46,500 bases of DNA from Azospirillum sp. B21 (lineage in GTDB: Bacteria; Pseudomonadota; Alphaproteobacteria; Azospirillales; Azospirillaceae): NCBI RefSeq assembly GCF_008364825.1, contig NZ_VTTO01000029.1:1-46500 (forward strand). Reading direction: 5' to 3'. The notes under the pieces were generated by a model. It did not search any database. It had not been told where the DNA came from and saw nothing but the letters and a program-made list of their open reading frames with translations. This document shows positions 27,510 through 36,110 of this stretch, in pieces. How positions within the stretch are numbered: position 1 is the first letter of the stretch; the number at the start of each line of letters is the position of its first letter. Position numbers and translations under genes: made by a program.

Positions 27510-28928
27510 CTACTCCTCTCCGAACTCTCCCGTAGCCGCCATGATGGCGGTGCGGAGCCGGTCAGCCTTGGCGGGGCCGGCAACCATTTCCAGCAGGCGC
27601 AGGGCATAGAACAGGTTCATCTCCGCCGTCTCCGCATCGTCGGGGTCGCCGGCGGCCTTGGGATACTGCGCCAGCAGGGCCTGAGCCCGCTCCAGCAGGC
27701 CCTTTTCCATCGACGCCATGGCGTCTTTCAGCGGCTGGTGCAGGCCGAGCGCGTCGGCCAGCCCCTCGCACCGGCGCAAGGCGCGGGCATGATCCTCCGC
27801 CGCGGTCTGGGCGTCGTCGTCCACGGCAACCGGCCGGCCACTGGCAGCGGGGGCCGCCACCACGGTCAGGATGCCCTGGGGCGCGGTGTCGAGAACGCTG
27901 CCGGTCACCATGGTCCGCACCGCCGCCTTCACCGCGTCCAGCCGCTCGCGATAGACCGGCTCGGCCAGGAAATCCATGACGGCAGAGGTGGTGTTGACGC
28001 TGGCGACCAGCCGTTCGGCGATGGCGATGGCCTCCTCCGGAGCGATGGCGACGGCAGCCCCGCCGGCCCCGTCCCGCTTCCCGTCCAGGCGGGCGCTCCG
28101 CTCCTCCAGGTTGGTGACGACCAGCCCGCTCAGTTGGGCGAAGATCACCGGCTGCTCCCGCCGCGCCTTGCCGAGGTCGATGTCGTTCAGCACGGCCAGC
28201 AGGTCGGCCGGGTTCGCCATGCGGGAGGCGGCGACCAGCAGCAGGTAATAGACCAGCGTCGGTGATTGGCGCGCCGCCGCCTGGGCCGCCTGCTCGATGG
28301 CCTCGACATGGTGGTCGTCCAGCGCCGGCAGCGGCTTGGGCGCCAGCGCGTCCTTCAGCGCCTCCACCGTCAGCCCGATGTCCAGGAAGGCGGCGACGTC
28401 CAGAACCTGCCGCCGCAGCTCCTCGTCGCCGTGAAGCAGCCGCCACACCATCTGGCGCGATCCGTCCTGCTCCACCGCCCCCCGAATGGCTTGCGCCGCC
28501 ATCGGCCACAGCCGGCGCCCGATGTTGCGCAGCGCGTTGAGATTGCCGGGCGCCGTCTCCTGCACCTGCCGGTCGAGCTGGTCGATCAGGGCGGTGTCGC
28601 CGCACTCCGTCACCAGCCGCCAGACCGGTTCGATCACCCGCCGCTCGATGCGGCCCAGCGGCACGTCGACGCCGCTGAGGCTCTCCAGCACATCCTCGAA
28701 TGGCATGCACAGGACGCGCTTCATCGTCGGCCGGCGATCGGGCCGCACCTGGACCAGCCGCGGGCGGATGGCGGCGAAGGTCTGGCGCACGTCGGGATGG
28801 TCGCGCACCCGCTCCAGCAGGCGGACGACCTCGATGAACTTGTCCTCGGGGATGTCGAACAGCCGGCTTTCCAGCCCCGGCAGGTGGTCGATCTTGCCCC
28901 GTCCCGATCCGTCCGCCGCTTCAGTCAT
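27510..28928 (-). CDS. Conserved-looking protein of unknown function (second gene of a pair)
   Basis: A 472-residue protein I do not recognise. It is predicted soluble and almost entirely alpha-helical, with no signal peptide, no transmembrane helix and no nucleotide-binding motif. It has a run of helix pairs that suggests a repeat-type scaffold, e.g. the segment from LIDQLDRQVQETAPGNLNALRNIG onward (about 115-230). An alanine- and valine-rich stretch (about 355-375) is followed by a C-terminal helical bundle. The start MTEAADGSG overlaps the upstream gene's stop by four bases (ATGA), so the two are translationally coupled. Codon use is like that of neighbours, arguing against recent transfer. 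Function unknown; the coupling suggests a complex with the upstream product. Confidence 0.75.
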   Translation of the reverse strand: MTEAADGSGRGKIDHLPGLESRLFDIPEDKFIEVVRLLERVRDHPDVRQTFAAIRPRLVQVRPDRRPTMKRVLCMPFEDVLESLSGVDVPLGRIERRVIEPVWRLVTECGDTALIDQLDRQVQETAPGNLNALRNIGRRLWPMAAQAIRGAVEQDGSRQMVWRLLHGDEELRRQVLDVAAFLDIGLTVEALKDALAPKPLPALDDHHVEAIEQAAQAAARQSPTLVYYLLLVAASRMANPADLLAVLNDIDLGKARREQPVIFAQLSGLVVTNLEERSARLDGKRDGAGGAAVAIAPEEAIAIAERLVASVNTTSAVMDFLAEPVYRERLDAVKAAVRTMVTGSVLDTAPQGILTVVAAPAASGRPVAVDDDAQTAAEDHARALRRCEGLADALGLHQPLKDAMASMEKGLLERAQALLAQYPKAAGDPDDAETAEMNLFYALRLLEMVAGPAKADRLRTAIMAATGEFGEE

Positions 28929-30031
28929 GGCGCGCGCGCTTTCACCGCCTCGATCCGGCGGATGGCGTCCATGTCCATCTGGCCCGTGCGCCAATCCTCC
29001 AGCATGCGGACGGAACGGCGCTGGGCCTGCCTCACCTGCTTGGCATCCTCCACGAAGTCACGGCTGGACTCCTTCCTCGGCAGCAGGGGCAGGATGCGGA
29101 ACAGATCGTTGACGGTCGCGGCCTGCTGGTGGTGGTCCTCGGTCTGCACCACCTCCCAGGCCCCGGTGATGTGGCTCCAGCCGTCGAGCAGCCACGCCAT
29201 CCGCGCCGCCTGGGCGCGCACGCGGACGATCTCGACGTCCCAGTCGCGCATCAGCGGGCCGATCGCTTCGATGCGGCGATGAAAGTCGCCCAGAACCTTG
29301 TCGCCGATGGCGATGGTGTGCTGCGCCACCTCCGCGCAGAAGGCGGCGACCGGGGCGGCCTCGCTCGGCACCTCGCGCGCCCAGTCGGTCAGGCTGTCGC
29401 GGAAGCCCTTCAAATCCATCAGTCCGCGCACCAGCCGGCCGGGCTTGGGCGAGCGCGCCAGCCCGACCGGGGCGGCGACCGCGGCGACGTCGGCCAGCCG
29501 GGAATAGAGCAGCGTCGCGTCCATCCGCAGGCTTTCCGCCGCGCGGGTCATCAGTTGGCGGGTCAGCCGCTGGCCTTCGTCGGTGTCGATGCCGGCCTTC
29601 AGCATCTCCGGCGATTCCAGCCCGACCGCCTTCAGGATCGCCAGGATCAGCAGGTAATGGGTGAGGGTGCTCTGCTCCTCGTCCTCCTCCAGCGCGTGGC
29701 GGGCGGCCTGCGCCGCCTTCGGCCCGGCCAGCCCGCGCCGCGCCGCCTTCAGCGTCGCCCGGCGGATCTCATGGGGGGAACAGGCGTCCTCCTTCACGAT
29801 CAGGTCATGGAGATAGCGGTCGTGCATGGTCATCGACACCATGTCGGGAACCGATTTCCAGGCGACCACATAGATGCCCATCCCCTGCGACAGGCTGGGG
29901 ATCAGCACCTCCAGCTTGGACCGTTCGCCGCGGCGCACGCGGGTCTGCGACAGCAGCGGCGTGGTGAAGGCCACCGCGGCCCCCCGTTCCTCGAAGGTCG
30001 ACGGCGCGTATTCGATCGCACCCTTCAACAT
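28925..30031 (-). CDS. Protein of unknown function (first gene of a pair)
   Basis: A 368-residue protein I do not recognise. The N-terminal 60 residues look beta-rich (IEYAPSTFEERGAAVAFTTP, then RSKLEVLIPSLSQGMGIYVV) and the rest is helical, with acidic DEDEE-like and basic patches. Residues around 110-150 (HEIRRATLKAARRGLAGP) and the C-terminal RESSRDFVEDAKQVRQAQRR-like helix could mediate contacts. No transmembrane helix or catalytic motif is evident. I start at MLKGAIEYAPS, with GGAACGG upstream, rather than at the 27-codon longer frame, whose extra residues look non-conserved. It is co-translated with the next gene. Confidence 0.75.
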   Translation of the reverse strand: MLKGAIEYAPSTFEERGAAVAFTTPLLSQTRVRRGERSKLEVLIPSLSQGMGIYVVAWKSVPDMVSMTMHDRYLHDLIVKEDACSPHEIRRATLKAARRGLAGPKAAQAARHALEEDEEQSTLTHYLLILAILKAVGLESPEMLKAGIDTDEGQRLTRQLMTRAAESLRMDATLLYSRLADVAAVAAPVGLARSPKPGRLVRGLMDLKGFRDSLTDWAREVPSEAAPVAAFCAEVAQHTIAIGDKVLGDFHRRIEAIGPLMRDWDVEIVRVRAQAARMAWLLDGWSHITGAWEVVQTEDHHQQAATVNDLFRILPLLPRKESSRDFVEDAKQVRQAQRRSVRMLEDWRTGQMDMDAIRRIEAVKARAP

Positions 30032-30444
30032 GATTGCCGTTCCGGATTCGCCTGACCGATCTGTTACGGCCGCGCCGCCCTTCAGGCCAGGACCGGCGCG
30101 CGCCATACCCACCCATTACTACATGGTCGCAACACAAGCGGCGGCGAGCAATTTGTACCGATTTGTAGCACGCTGCGACGGCCTGCCGCAGTTGGGAGCG
30201 AACCGTATGCTAAGCCAGACCTTGACCGCGAACGGTTATCCTTCGCCGAAGCCTTGATGCAGTGCGGCGGAAGGCGGGCCGCCCATGAAAATGGGGCGCG
30301 AAACCTTTGAAGGGTCGGCAGAAATTTTCGAACAAGTGACGGCCCTTGCGCTTTGCGCGGCGACGCGACAGTTTGGGCGCAGGTTCAGACCGTGACACTT
30401 CAGACCGCCGGACTTCGGGCCGCCAATCAGGGGAGAGACAGAGG
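30032..30444. other. Intergenic region before the RibH-like gene
   Basis: 413 bases between divergent genes. I see no FMN riboswitch consensus. A 36-codon open frame (30285-30395, beginning MKMGRETFEGSAEIFEQV) has GGAAGG ten bases upstream and a natural-looking composition, so it might be a small gene or leader peptide, but support is thin. The ribosome-binding site of the RibH-like gene (GGGGAGAG) ends the region. Confidence 0.4.
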
Positions 30445-30849
30445 GTGAGCAACATCGGCATCGTGCTCGGACGGTTCCACCGCAAGGAGGGGGAAGAGAT
30501 GCTGGACGAGGCGCGCGCGGTCGCCGCCCGCCGCGGCCTCGGCATCGTCGCGGAGGTTTGGGTTCCCGGCTCGATGGAAAAGCCCTTGGCGATCAAGCGC
30601 CTGCTGATGCGCGACGACGTGGCCGGCGCGGTGGCGCTGGGCATCATCGAGCGGGGCGAGACCGAACATGGCAACGTCATGGGCCATGCGGTGATCCGCA
30701 GCCTGATCGACCTGCAGCTTCAGTTCATGAAGCCGGTCGGCGTCGGCATCCTCGGGCCGGGCATCAACCCGTCTCAGATCCCGCCACGCATCCGCCCCTA
30801 CGCCGCCGCCGCGGTGAACGCCTGCGCCGACCTGATCGAGCAGGGCTGA
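30445..30849 (+). CDS. Lumazine-synthase-like protein (RibH family, archaeal-type)
   Basis: A 134-residue homologue of 6,7-dimethyl-8-ribityllumazine synthase, the penultimate riboflavin enzyme. Recognisable are the N-terminal GIVLGRFHRKEGEEM, VPGSMEKPLAIKRLL, and the active-site IIERGETEHGNVMGH with the conserved catalytic-type histidine in GETEH. The words GETEH, PVGVGILGPG and a final RIRPYAAAAVNAC read like archaeal RibH rather than the bacterial type (usually about 155 residues, GxTxHFDYV). Bacterial RibH has an aromatic or asparagine in GRFN where this has GRFH. No other rib genes are adjacent, so it may be a second, specialised copy. The GTG start follows GGGGAGAG; other in-frame starts upstream would add unrelated residues. 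Confidence 0.8.
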   Translation: MSNIGIVLGRFHRKEGEEMLDEARAVAARRGLGIVAEVWVPGSMEKPLAIKRLLMRDDVAGAVALGIIERGETEHGNVMGHAVIRSLIDLQLQFMKPVGVGILGPGINPSQIPPRIRPYAAAAVNACADLIEQG

Positions 30850-30862
30850 CGCCCTTGCGTTC

Positions 30863-30903
30863 CGGCGGGGCTTCACCGGTGCACAACACGCATCGCCCCG
30901 CCG
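30863..30903 (+). terminator. Possible stem-loop terminator after the RibH-like gene
   Basis: CGGCGGGGC (30863-30871) pairs with GCCCCGCCG (30895-30903) around a 23-base loop, 14 bases past the stop codon. No T tract follows, so termination is uncertain. It may instead be shared with the convergent small gene. Confidence 0.4.
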
Positions 30904-30940
30904 AACGGCAGGCCGCCCCCGGCCGTCGGGGCGCCCGCAC

Positions 30941-31159
30941 CTAACGCGACCGCCGCGACGCTCCCAAAGCACTTCCAAGAACGACCAGCCCCAGCCCAAG
31001 CAGCGCCAGCAGTGCACCGGGCGTAGCGATCAGCAGCGTCAGGGTGCTCTCCGGCGCGTCCAGGCCCATGAACACCACCGCCAGCAATGCCCAGGCTCCT
31101 CCGCAGAGCATGGCGAGCCATCCGAGAATATTCACGATCCCTCCCGCGATCCCGCCCAT
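30941..31159 (-). CDS. Small two-helix membrane protein
   Basis: A 72-residue hydrophobic protein beginning MGGIAGGIVNILGWLAML. Two predicted transmembrane helices (about 5-30 and 38-64) are joined by a short loop with an acidic residue (GLDAPEST), and the chain ends in a basic RRSR-like tail, giving an inside-positive C-terminus. I do not recognise it. The reading frame has GC-rich third positions as expected of a real gene, and GGGAGGGAT lies just upstream of the ATG. It lies between the RibH-like gene and the hybrid kinase. Function unknown. Confidence 0.55.
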   Translation of the reverse strand: MGGIAGGIVNILGWLAMLCGGAWALLAVVFMGLDAPESTLTLLIATPGALLALLGLGLVVLGSALGASRRSR

Positions 31160-31273
31160 GCCGGCCGGCGGTCCAGCTTAGGGCCGCGCCGCGGTCGAAC
31201 AAAGTCCGGGCCGGAGCCCGAGCCGCGACATTTGCGCCTTTCTTCCGGATGGCGAGGCAGGGCGCAGGCCCGG

Positions 31274-33781
31274 TCACTGCAACCCCAGCAGTTCGCCGAG
31301 CGCATGGCTGAGCTGGCGCGGGGTCACCGGCTTGTGGATGATGCCCAGCCCATGGGCGGAGGCGTCGCGTTCGCACTCGGGGCCGGTCTCGCCGGTCAGG
31401 ATCAGGCCCGGAACCGGTGGTCCGCCCGCCTCTTCGAACAGCGCGCGGATGCTGGCGACGGCGTCCGTCCCGAAGCGGCCTTCGCGCAGGCGGTAGTCGG
31501 CGACGATCAGATCGGGACGGCGGCCGCTGCGGCGCAGCGCCTCCACCGCCTTTTCGGCGGAACCGGCGACCAGCACCTCATAGCCCCATTCGCGGAAGAT
31601 CGTCTCCAGCCCCAGAAGCACGATGGCGTCGTCATCCACCACCACGGCGAAGCGGCCGTGGCCGGTCGTCGCCGCTTCCGCCGGACCGAGCGGACGCTCG
31701 ATGGTCCGGCCGAGCGGCAGGGCGATGACGAAGCTGGTCCCCTCCCCCGGCTTCGACTGGACGTCCACGGGATGGTTCAGCAGCTGCGACAGCCGCCGCA
31801 CGATGGCAAGTCCGAGGCCGAGGCCGCGGTTGCGGTCGCGTTCCGAATTGCCGACCTGATGGAATTCCTCCCAGATGCGTTCCAGATGGTCGGGCGGGAT
31901 GCCGATGCCGGTGTCGCGCACCTCGATCAGCAGGCGGCCGCCGGTCTGCCGGCATTCGATGTCGATCCGGCCGTTCTCTGTGTAACGCAGCGCGTTCTCC
32001 ACCAGATTGCGCACCATGCGGGTCAGCAGCGTGCGGTCGGTGCAGGCGGCGGCGTTGCAGGACAGGACATGCAGCTCCAGCCCCTTGGCCGCCGCGACCG
32101 GCCGGTAGGAGGCGGCGATGTGGTCGAACAGCGGGACCATGGGCACGATCTCGATGTTCGGCTGCACCACCCCGGCATCCAGCCGCGACATGTCCAAAAG
32201 GCTGTCGAGCAGCTCCTTCAGCGCGTCCAGCCCGCGGCCGAGATGCATCAGCGCGTTGGCGCCCTGGCTGCCCTGCACATGGGGCTTCAGCACGTCGACG
32301 AACAGCAGCAGCGCCTGCAGCGGCTGGCGCAGGTCGTGGCTGGCGGCGGCCAGGAACTTGCCCTTGGCCTGGTCGGCCGCCTCCGCCGTCTCCTTCGCCT
32401 GCATCAGCGCCTGCTGCGCCTGCCGCCGGGCGGTGATGTCGCGGAAATAGACCGACAGCCCGTCCGGGCTGGGATACATGCTGATCTCGATCCAGTCGCC
32501 GAGGATGGGCGACTTCACCTCGACGGTCATCTCCCGCCCTTCGCGCACCGCCTGCTTCTGCGCCTCGAACGCTTCGCTGCCCAGCACATTGGGGAAGGCG
32601 TCCCAAAAGTGCCGGCCAAGCAGGGTATCGCGTGACCGGCCCCACAGCTGTTCCGCCTTGCGGTTGATGTAGGTGAAGCGCCAGTCGTGATCGACGGCAT
32701 AGAAGGCGTCGCTGATGCTCTCCAGGATCAAGACCGCCCGCTCGTGCGAGGCGCGCGCCTCCTCCTCCGCCCGCTTGCGCATGGTGATGTCGCGGGAGAA
32801 GCAGCCGACCCCCTCCGCCGTCGGCAGGATGCGGATCTCCAGCCACAACGTGGTGTCCTCGCCGTCCAGGCGTTTCTCCATGCTGGTCGGCACCCGCTCC
32901 GTCATGGTCTTGCGGCACAGCACCTCCAGATCGGAGCCGGCGAGCTGCGGCCAGATCTCCCACAGGCGGCGCCCACGGATCGCCGACAGGGGCTGATGGT
33001 CGAGCTGCTCGGCCCGCCGGTTCTGGTAGATCACCCGGTAATCGCGGTCGAGCGCCACCAGCGCCTCGTCGATGCTATCCAGGATGTCGCTGGCACGCTT
33101 GCGCGCGTCGGCGATGGCCTCTTCCATCCGCCGCTCGTCGGTGCGGTCGTGCAGGATCCACAGGAACCCCTCCTCGTCGCCCTGCAGCGGCAGGATGGTC
33201 AGCGCCCCCCAGACCACGGAGCCGTCGCGCCGGCGGAAGGCCCGTTCCTCCTGCATGCGACCTTCGGCCAGCGCCCGCAGCCTCAGCGCATCGGGCACGC
33301 CGGCCACGACATCCTCCGGCGGAAAGAGAAAGGCGACCGGGCGGCCCTGCGCCTCTTCCTCCGTCCAGCCCAGGATGCGGACGGATCCGGGATTCCAGCT
33401 GGTCACCCGGCCGTCCGGCGATAAGGTCAGGATGGCGTGGCCGACGGCGCTGTCCAGGATGGCGCGCAGCCGCCTTTCGCTGTCGGCATGGGCGGCGCGG
33501 CTGTGCTCCAGGGCATCGAAGGCGGTGCGCAGATCCTCGTTGAGCGCATTGACCGTCAGCAGGTCGTCGCAGCCGGTGCAGGCGGTGGCGAGGGCGGCGC
33601 TCAGCCGCGCGTTTTCCCGCTCCAGCTCTTCCACCCGCGCCGCCAGCTGCGCATCGGGAGCGGTACCCGGTTGGGCGGTCGGCCGAGTGTTCGGGGAAGC
33701 GTTCGGTTGGGCATCCGGACCCGCCCCGCCCCCCATCCGGCTGGTCGCGGGCTCATCCGGGAGAGACTGCGGCTTGGTCAT
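31274..33781 (-). CDS. Hybrid PAS sensor histidine kinase with receiver domain
   Basis: An 835-residue cytoplasmic-looking kinase. A low-complexity N-terminus (Asn/Thr/Pro/Ala-rich, about 15-45) leads into a coiled coil (about 48-120) and three PAS domains (about 100-225, 230-345, 350-465). HisKA follows with H482 in SHDLRQPLQ; HATPase_c has NLVENALRYTENG, RDTGIGIPP and GLGLAIVRRL; the C-terminal receiver has phospho-acceptor D762 (LIVADYRL) and lysine in IHKPV. No transmembrane helix is evident, so it probably senses an internal signal through PAS. The HDLxQPLQ H-box and C-terminal receiver recall the NahK/ErcS-type hybrid kinases, which often act in multikinase networks. No output regulator gene is adjacent. 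Confidence 0.93.
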   Translation of the reverse strand: MTKPQSLPDEPATSRMGGGAGPDAQPNASPNTRPTAQPGTAPDAQLAARVEELERENARLSAALATACTGCDDLLTVNALNEDLRTAFDALEHSRAAHADSERRLRAILDSAVGHAILTLSPDGRVTSWNPGSVRILGWTEEEAQGRPVAFLFPPEDVVAGVPDALRLRALAEGRMQEERAFRRRDGSVVWGALTILPLQGDEEGFLWILHDRTDERRMEEAIADARKRASDILDSIDEALVALDRDYRVIYQNRRAEQLDHQPLSAIRGRRLWEIWPQLAGSDLEVLCRKTMTERVPTSMEKRLDGEDTTLWLEIRILPTAEGVGCFSRDITMRKRAEEEARASHERAVLILESISDAFYAVDHDWRFTYINRKAEQLWGRSRDTLLGRHFWDAFPNVLGSEAFEAQKQAVREGREMTVEVKSPILGDWIEISMYPSPDGLSVYFRDITARRQAQQALMQAKETAEAADQAKGKFLAAASHDLRQPLQALLLFVDVLKPHVQGSQGANALMHLGRGLDALKELLDSLLDMSRLDAGVVQPNIEIVPMVPLFDHIAASYRPVAAAKGLELHVLSCNAAACTDRTLLTRMVRNLVENALRYTENGRIDIECRQTGGRLLIEVRDTGIGIPPDHLERIWEEFHQVGNSERDRNRGLGLGLAIVRRLSQLLNHPVDVQSKPGEGTSFVIALPLGRTIERPLGPAEAATTGHGRFAVVVDDDAIVLLGLETIFREWGYEVLVAGSAEKAVEALRRSGRRPDLIVADYRLREGRFGTDAVASIRALFEEAGGPPVPGLILTGETGPECERDASAHGLGIIHKPVTPRQLSHALGELLGLQ

Positions 33782-33897
33782 AGGCGCTCAAGAAAAACGA
33801 AAGTCTCAGTAGACGAGAGTGCGCAAGACCGAAAGCCCCTGTAAACCCTCCAAAGGAAATAGGACTGATGATTACAGAAACAGAGGATTTATGTTTA

Positions 33898-34788
33898 TCA
33901 ATACCGCATATCTTTGATCGCCCTCACCATTGCCCGCACTCCGGGTTCAGGCACTTTGTCACGCCGCAAAACCAACCCTAGCGTGCGAACCAGCGGTGGA
34001 GACAGAGATTGGACTGCGAAGCGGTCGCAATCGCTTGGTCCCTGGACGGTGACCGACGGCAGGATCGACCGGCCGAGCCCGGCGGCGACGAGGTTCTTGA
34101 TCGCCTCGACATTGCCCAGTTCCATCGACGGACGCGGCTGCACGCCGCCGGCCATAAACCAGCCGTCGATCACCGCCCGCATGGTGCCGCCGCGCTCGTA
34201 GAGGATCAGCGCCCCGTCCGCCAGCGCCGCCGGGGCGATGCCGTCCGGCCCCGGCCCATCCCCGATCCGCGGCCCGACGCAGACCAGCTCCTCGCTGCAC
34301 ACCGGTTCGATGGACAGGCCGGCGCGGACGGCCGGCAGCGTGACCAGCGCGAGGTCAAGCGCCCCGGCTTCCACCGCGTCCAGGATGTCGGGCGTATTGC
34401 CGGTGACGACGATGATCTCCAGCCCCGGATGGGCGGCACGCAGTGCGGTCAGGATCGGCGGCAGGCGGTAGATGCAGGCGGTGGCGCCGGTGCCGATGCG
34501 CACGCGCCCCGCCTGTCCGGCGCGGTGACGTCCCATGGCGGCGGATGCCGCCTCCACCTCGTCGCGCATGCGGCGGATGAAGGGCAGCAAATCGCGGCCG
34601 GCCGCCGTCGGCAGGGCGCGCTTGCCGACCCGCTCAACCAGACGCACGCCGAAGCGTTCCTCCAGATTGCGGATCTGCATGCTGACCGCCGGCTGGGTCA
34701 GGCCGAGCCGGCTTGCCGCCTCGGTGAAGCCGCCATGTTCGACGACGGTGGCGAAGGTGATGAGTTGGTCGAGATTCAGGCCGCGCAT
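33898..34788 (-). CDS. LysR-family transcriptional regulator
   Basis: A 296-residue LysR regulator. Residues 1-60 are the helix-turn-helix (LNLDQLITFATVVEHGGFTE and LGLTQPAVSMQIRNLEERF); residues about 90-290 form the two-lobed effector domain. I start at MRGLNLDQL, the usual LysR beginning, instead of ten codons upstream. It is divergent from an MFS transporter/acetyltransferase pair and separated from it by 75 bases containing an inverted repeat, the standard layout in which a LysR protein controls the adjacent operon. The effector is unknown. Confidence 0.94.
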   Translation of the reverse strand: MRGLNLDQLITFATVVEHGGFTEAASRLGLTQPAVSMQIRNLEERFGVRLVERVGKRALPTAAGRDLLPFIRRMRDEVEAASAAMGRHRAGQAGRVRIGTGATACIYRLPPILTALRAAHPGLEIIVVTGNTPDILDAVEAGALDLALVTLPAVRAGLSIEPVCSEELVCVGPRIGDGPGPDGIAPAALADGALILYERGGTMRAVIDGWFMAGGVQPRPSMELGNVEAIKNLVAAGLGRSILPSVTVQGPSDCDRFAVQSLSPPLVRTLGLVLRRDKVPEPGVRAMVRAIKDMRY

Positions 34789-34815
34789 ACCCACAGCCTT
34801 CCTTATGATTCCGAT

Positions 34816-34831
34816 CAAATCAATAAATTTG
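34816..34831. promoter_or_regulatory. Candidate LysR binding site
   Basis: CAAAT-CAATAA-ATTTG is a perfect 5-6-5 inverted repeat in an AT-rich stretch between the divergent LysR and MFS genes, 28 bases upstream of the LysR start and 32 upstream of the MFS start. Position and shape (interrupted dyad with AT arms) fit a LysR recognition box; binding is inferred. Confidence 0.5.
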
Positions 34832-34863
34832 CCTTTTCAACGGCGGTCCGCGACGGTGGGGCC

Positions 34864-36105
34864 ATGACGACCGCAGCCATTCCCTCCTCCGCCCCCTCCT
34901 CCACATGGCTCGTGCTGCTGTGCGCCAGCCGCTTCGCCACGTCGTTGTCCTTCATGGTCTATGCCGGCGCGCTCGTGCCCGCGATGCAGGCCTGGGGCAT
35001 GTCGGCGGGGGAAGCCGGGTCGATCCAGACCGCCTTCAACATCGGCTACGCCCTGTCGCTGGTGGGCTCCTCCTGGTTCGCCGACAGCCTGGGCGCCAAG
35101 CGCGTCTTCCTGTGGGCGAGTTGGGCGACGGCCCTGACCGGCCTTGCCTTCGCCTTCTTCGCCCGCTCGGCGGAAAGCGGCCTGCTGCTGTTCTCGCTGA
35201 TGGGGCTGACGCAGGGCGGAACCTACGCCCCCTCCATCATGCTGGTGGCGCAGGGGGTGCCGACGGCGCGGCGGGGTGCGGCGGTCGGCTGGCTGCTGGG
35301 GGCGGGGTCGCTCGGCTATTTCGCCTCCATCGCTCTCGCAGCATGGCTGGCGGAGCGGTTCGGCTACGAGGCCGCCTTCATCGCCTGCGGGTTGGGACCG
35401 CTGCTGGCGGCGCTGCTCGCCACGCCGGGACTGCGCGGGCGCGCCAATCTGGTTGCCGGCGGCGCGTCACGGCGGCTGCGCGGCGCCTTCCGCTTCCTGG
35501 CCGACCGCCGGTCCTTCCTGCTGACCGCCGGCTACACCACCCATTGCTGGGAACTGCTGGGCATGTGGGCTTGGCTTCCGGCCTTCCTGACGGCCAGCCT
35601 CGCCAACTCGGGCGGGGCCGGCGTTCGCGGCCTGTGGATCGCCGCAGCCATCCATCTCTCGGGCTTCCTGTCGTCGCTGCTGATGGGCCGGGCGTCGGAC
35701 CGGCTGGGCCGGCGGGCCGTTCTGGTGGCGATGGGGCTGCTGGGTGCGGCCTGTTCCTTCACCATCGGCTGGATGGACGGGATGCCGCTGGTCCTGGTGC
35801 TGGCGGTGGCCGCCCTCTACGGCTTCTCGGCGCTGGGCGACTCTCCCGTCCTGTCCACGGCGATGACGGAATCGGTCGAGCCCGGCAGCCTGGGGGCGGC
35901 GCTGGCCGTGCGCTCCATCCTCGGCTTCGGCGCCGGCGGCGCCGCACCGCTGGCGGTAGGGCTGGTGCTGGACCAGACTGGCGGAATGGCTGGCACGATG
36001 GGGGGCTCCCCCTGGGGCTGGGGTTTCGCGCTTCTCGGCGTCGGCGGCGGGTTGGCGACCGTCTGCGCCCTTCTTCTTCCCGCCGACCGTCCTCACCGGA
36101 GTTGA
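34864..36105 (+). CDS. MFS transporter
   Basis: A 413-residue major facilitator with about twelve transmembrane helices. The loop between helices 2 and 3 has SLGAKRVFLWASW in place of the usual GxLaDRxGrk, and the second half has GRASDRLGRRAVLV, a clear MFS signature. MTTAAIPSSAPSSTWLVLL at the start is preceded by GTGGGG; the long open frame upstream lies in the opposite LysR gene and is shadow. It is likely co-transcribed with the acetyltransferase five bases downstream. Substrate unknown; a role in export of a toxic compound is possible given that partner. Confidence 0.92.
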   Translation: MTTAAIPSSAPSSTWLVLLCASRFATSLSFMVYAGALVPAMQAWGMSAGEAGSIQTAFNIGYALSLVGSSWFADSLGAKRVFLWASWATALTGLAFAFFARSAESGLLLFSLMGLTQGGTYAPSIMLVAQGVPTARRGAAVGWLLGAGSLGYFASIALAAWLAERFGYEAAFIACGLGPLLAALLATPGLRGRANLVAGGASRRLRGAFRFLADRRSFLLTAGYTTHCWELLGMWAWLPAFLTASLANSGGAGVRGLWIAAAIHLSGFLSSLLMGRASDRLGRRAVLVAMGLLGAACSFTIGWMDGMPLVLVLAVAALYGFSALGDSPVLSTAMTESVEPGSLGAALAVRSILGFGAGGAAPLAVGLVLDQTGGMAGTMGGSPWGWGFALLGVGGGLATVCALLLPADRPHRS

Positions 36106-36110
36106 TCCTT

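Noticed and set aside
30113..30444. FMN riboswitch upstream of the RibH-like gene
   Set aside because: I looked for the RFN consensus (AGGGCGGGGTGAAATTCCC-like) and found nothing similar.
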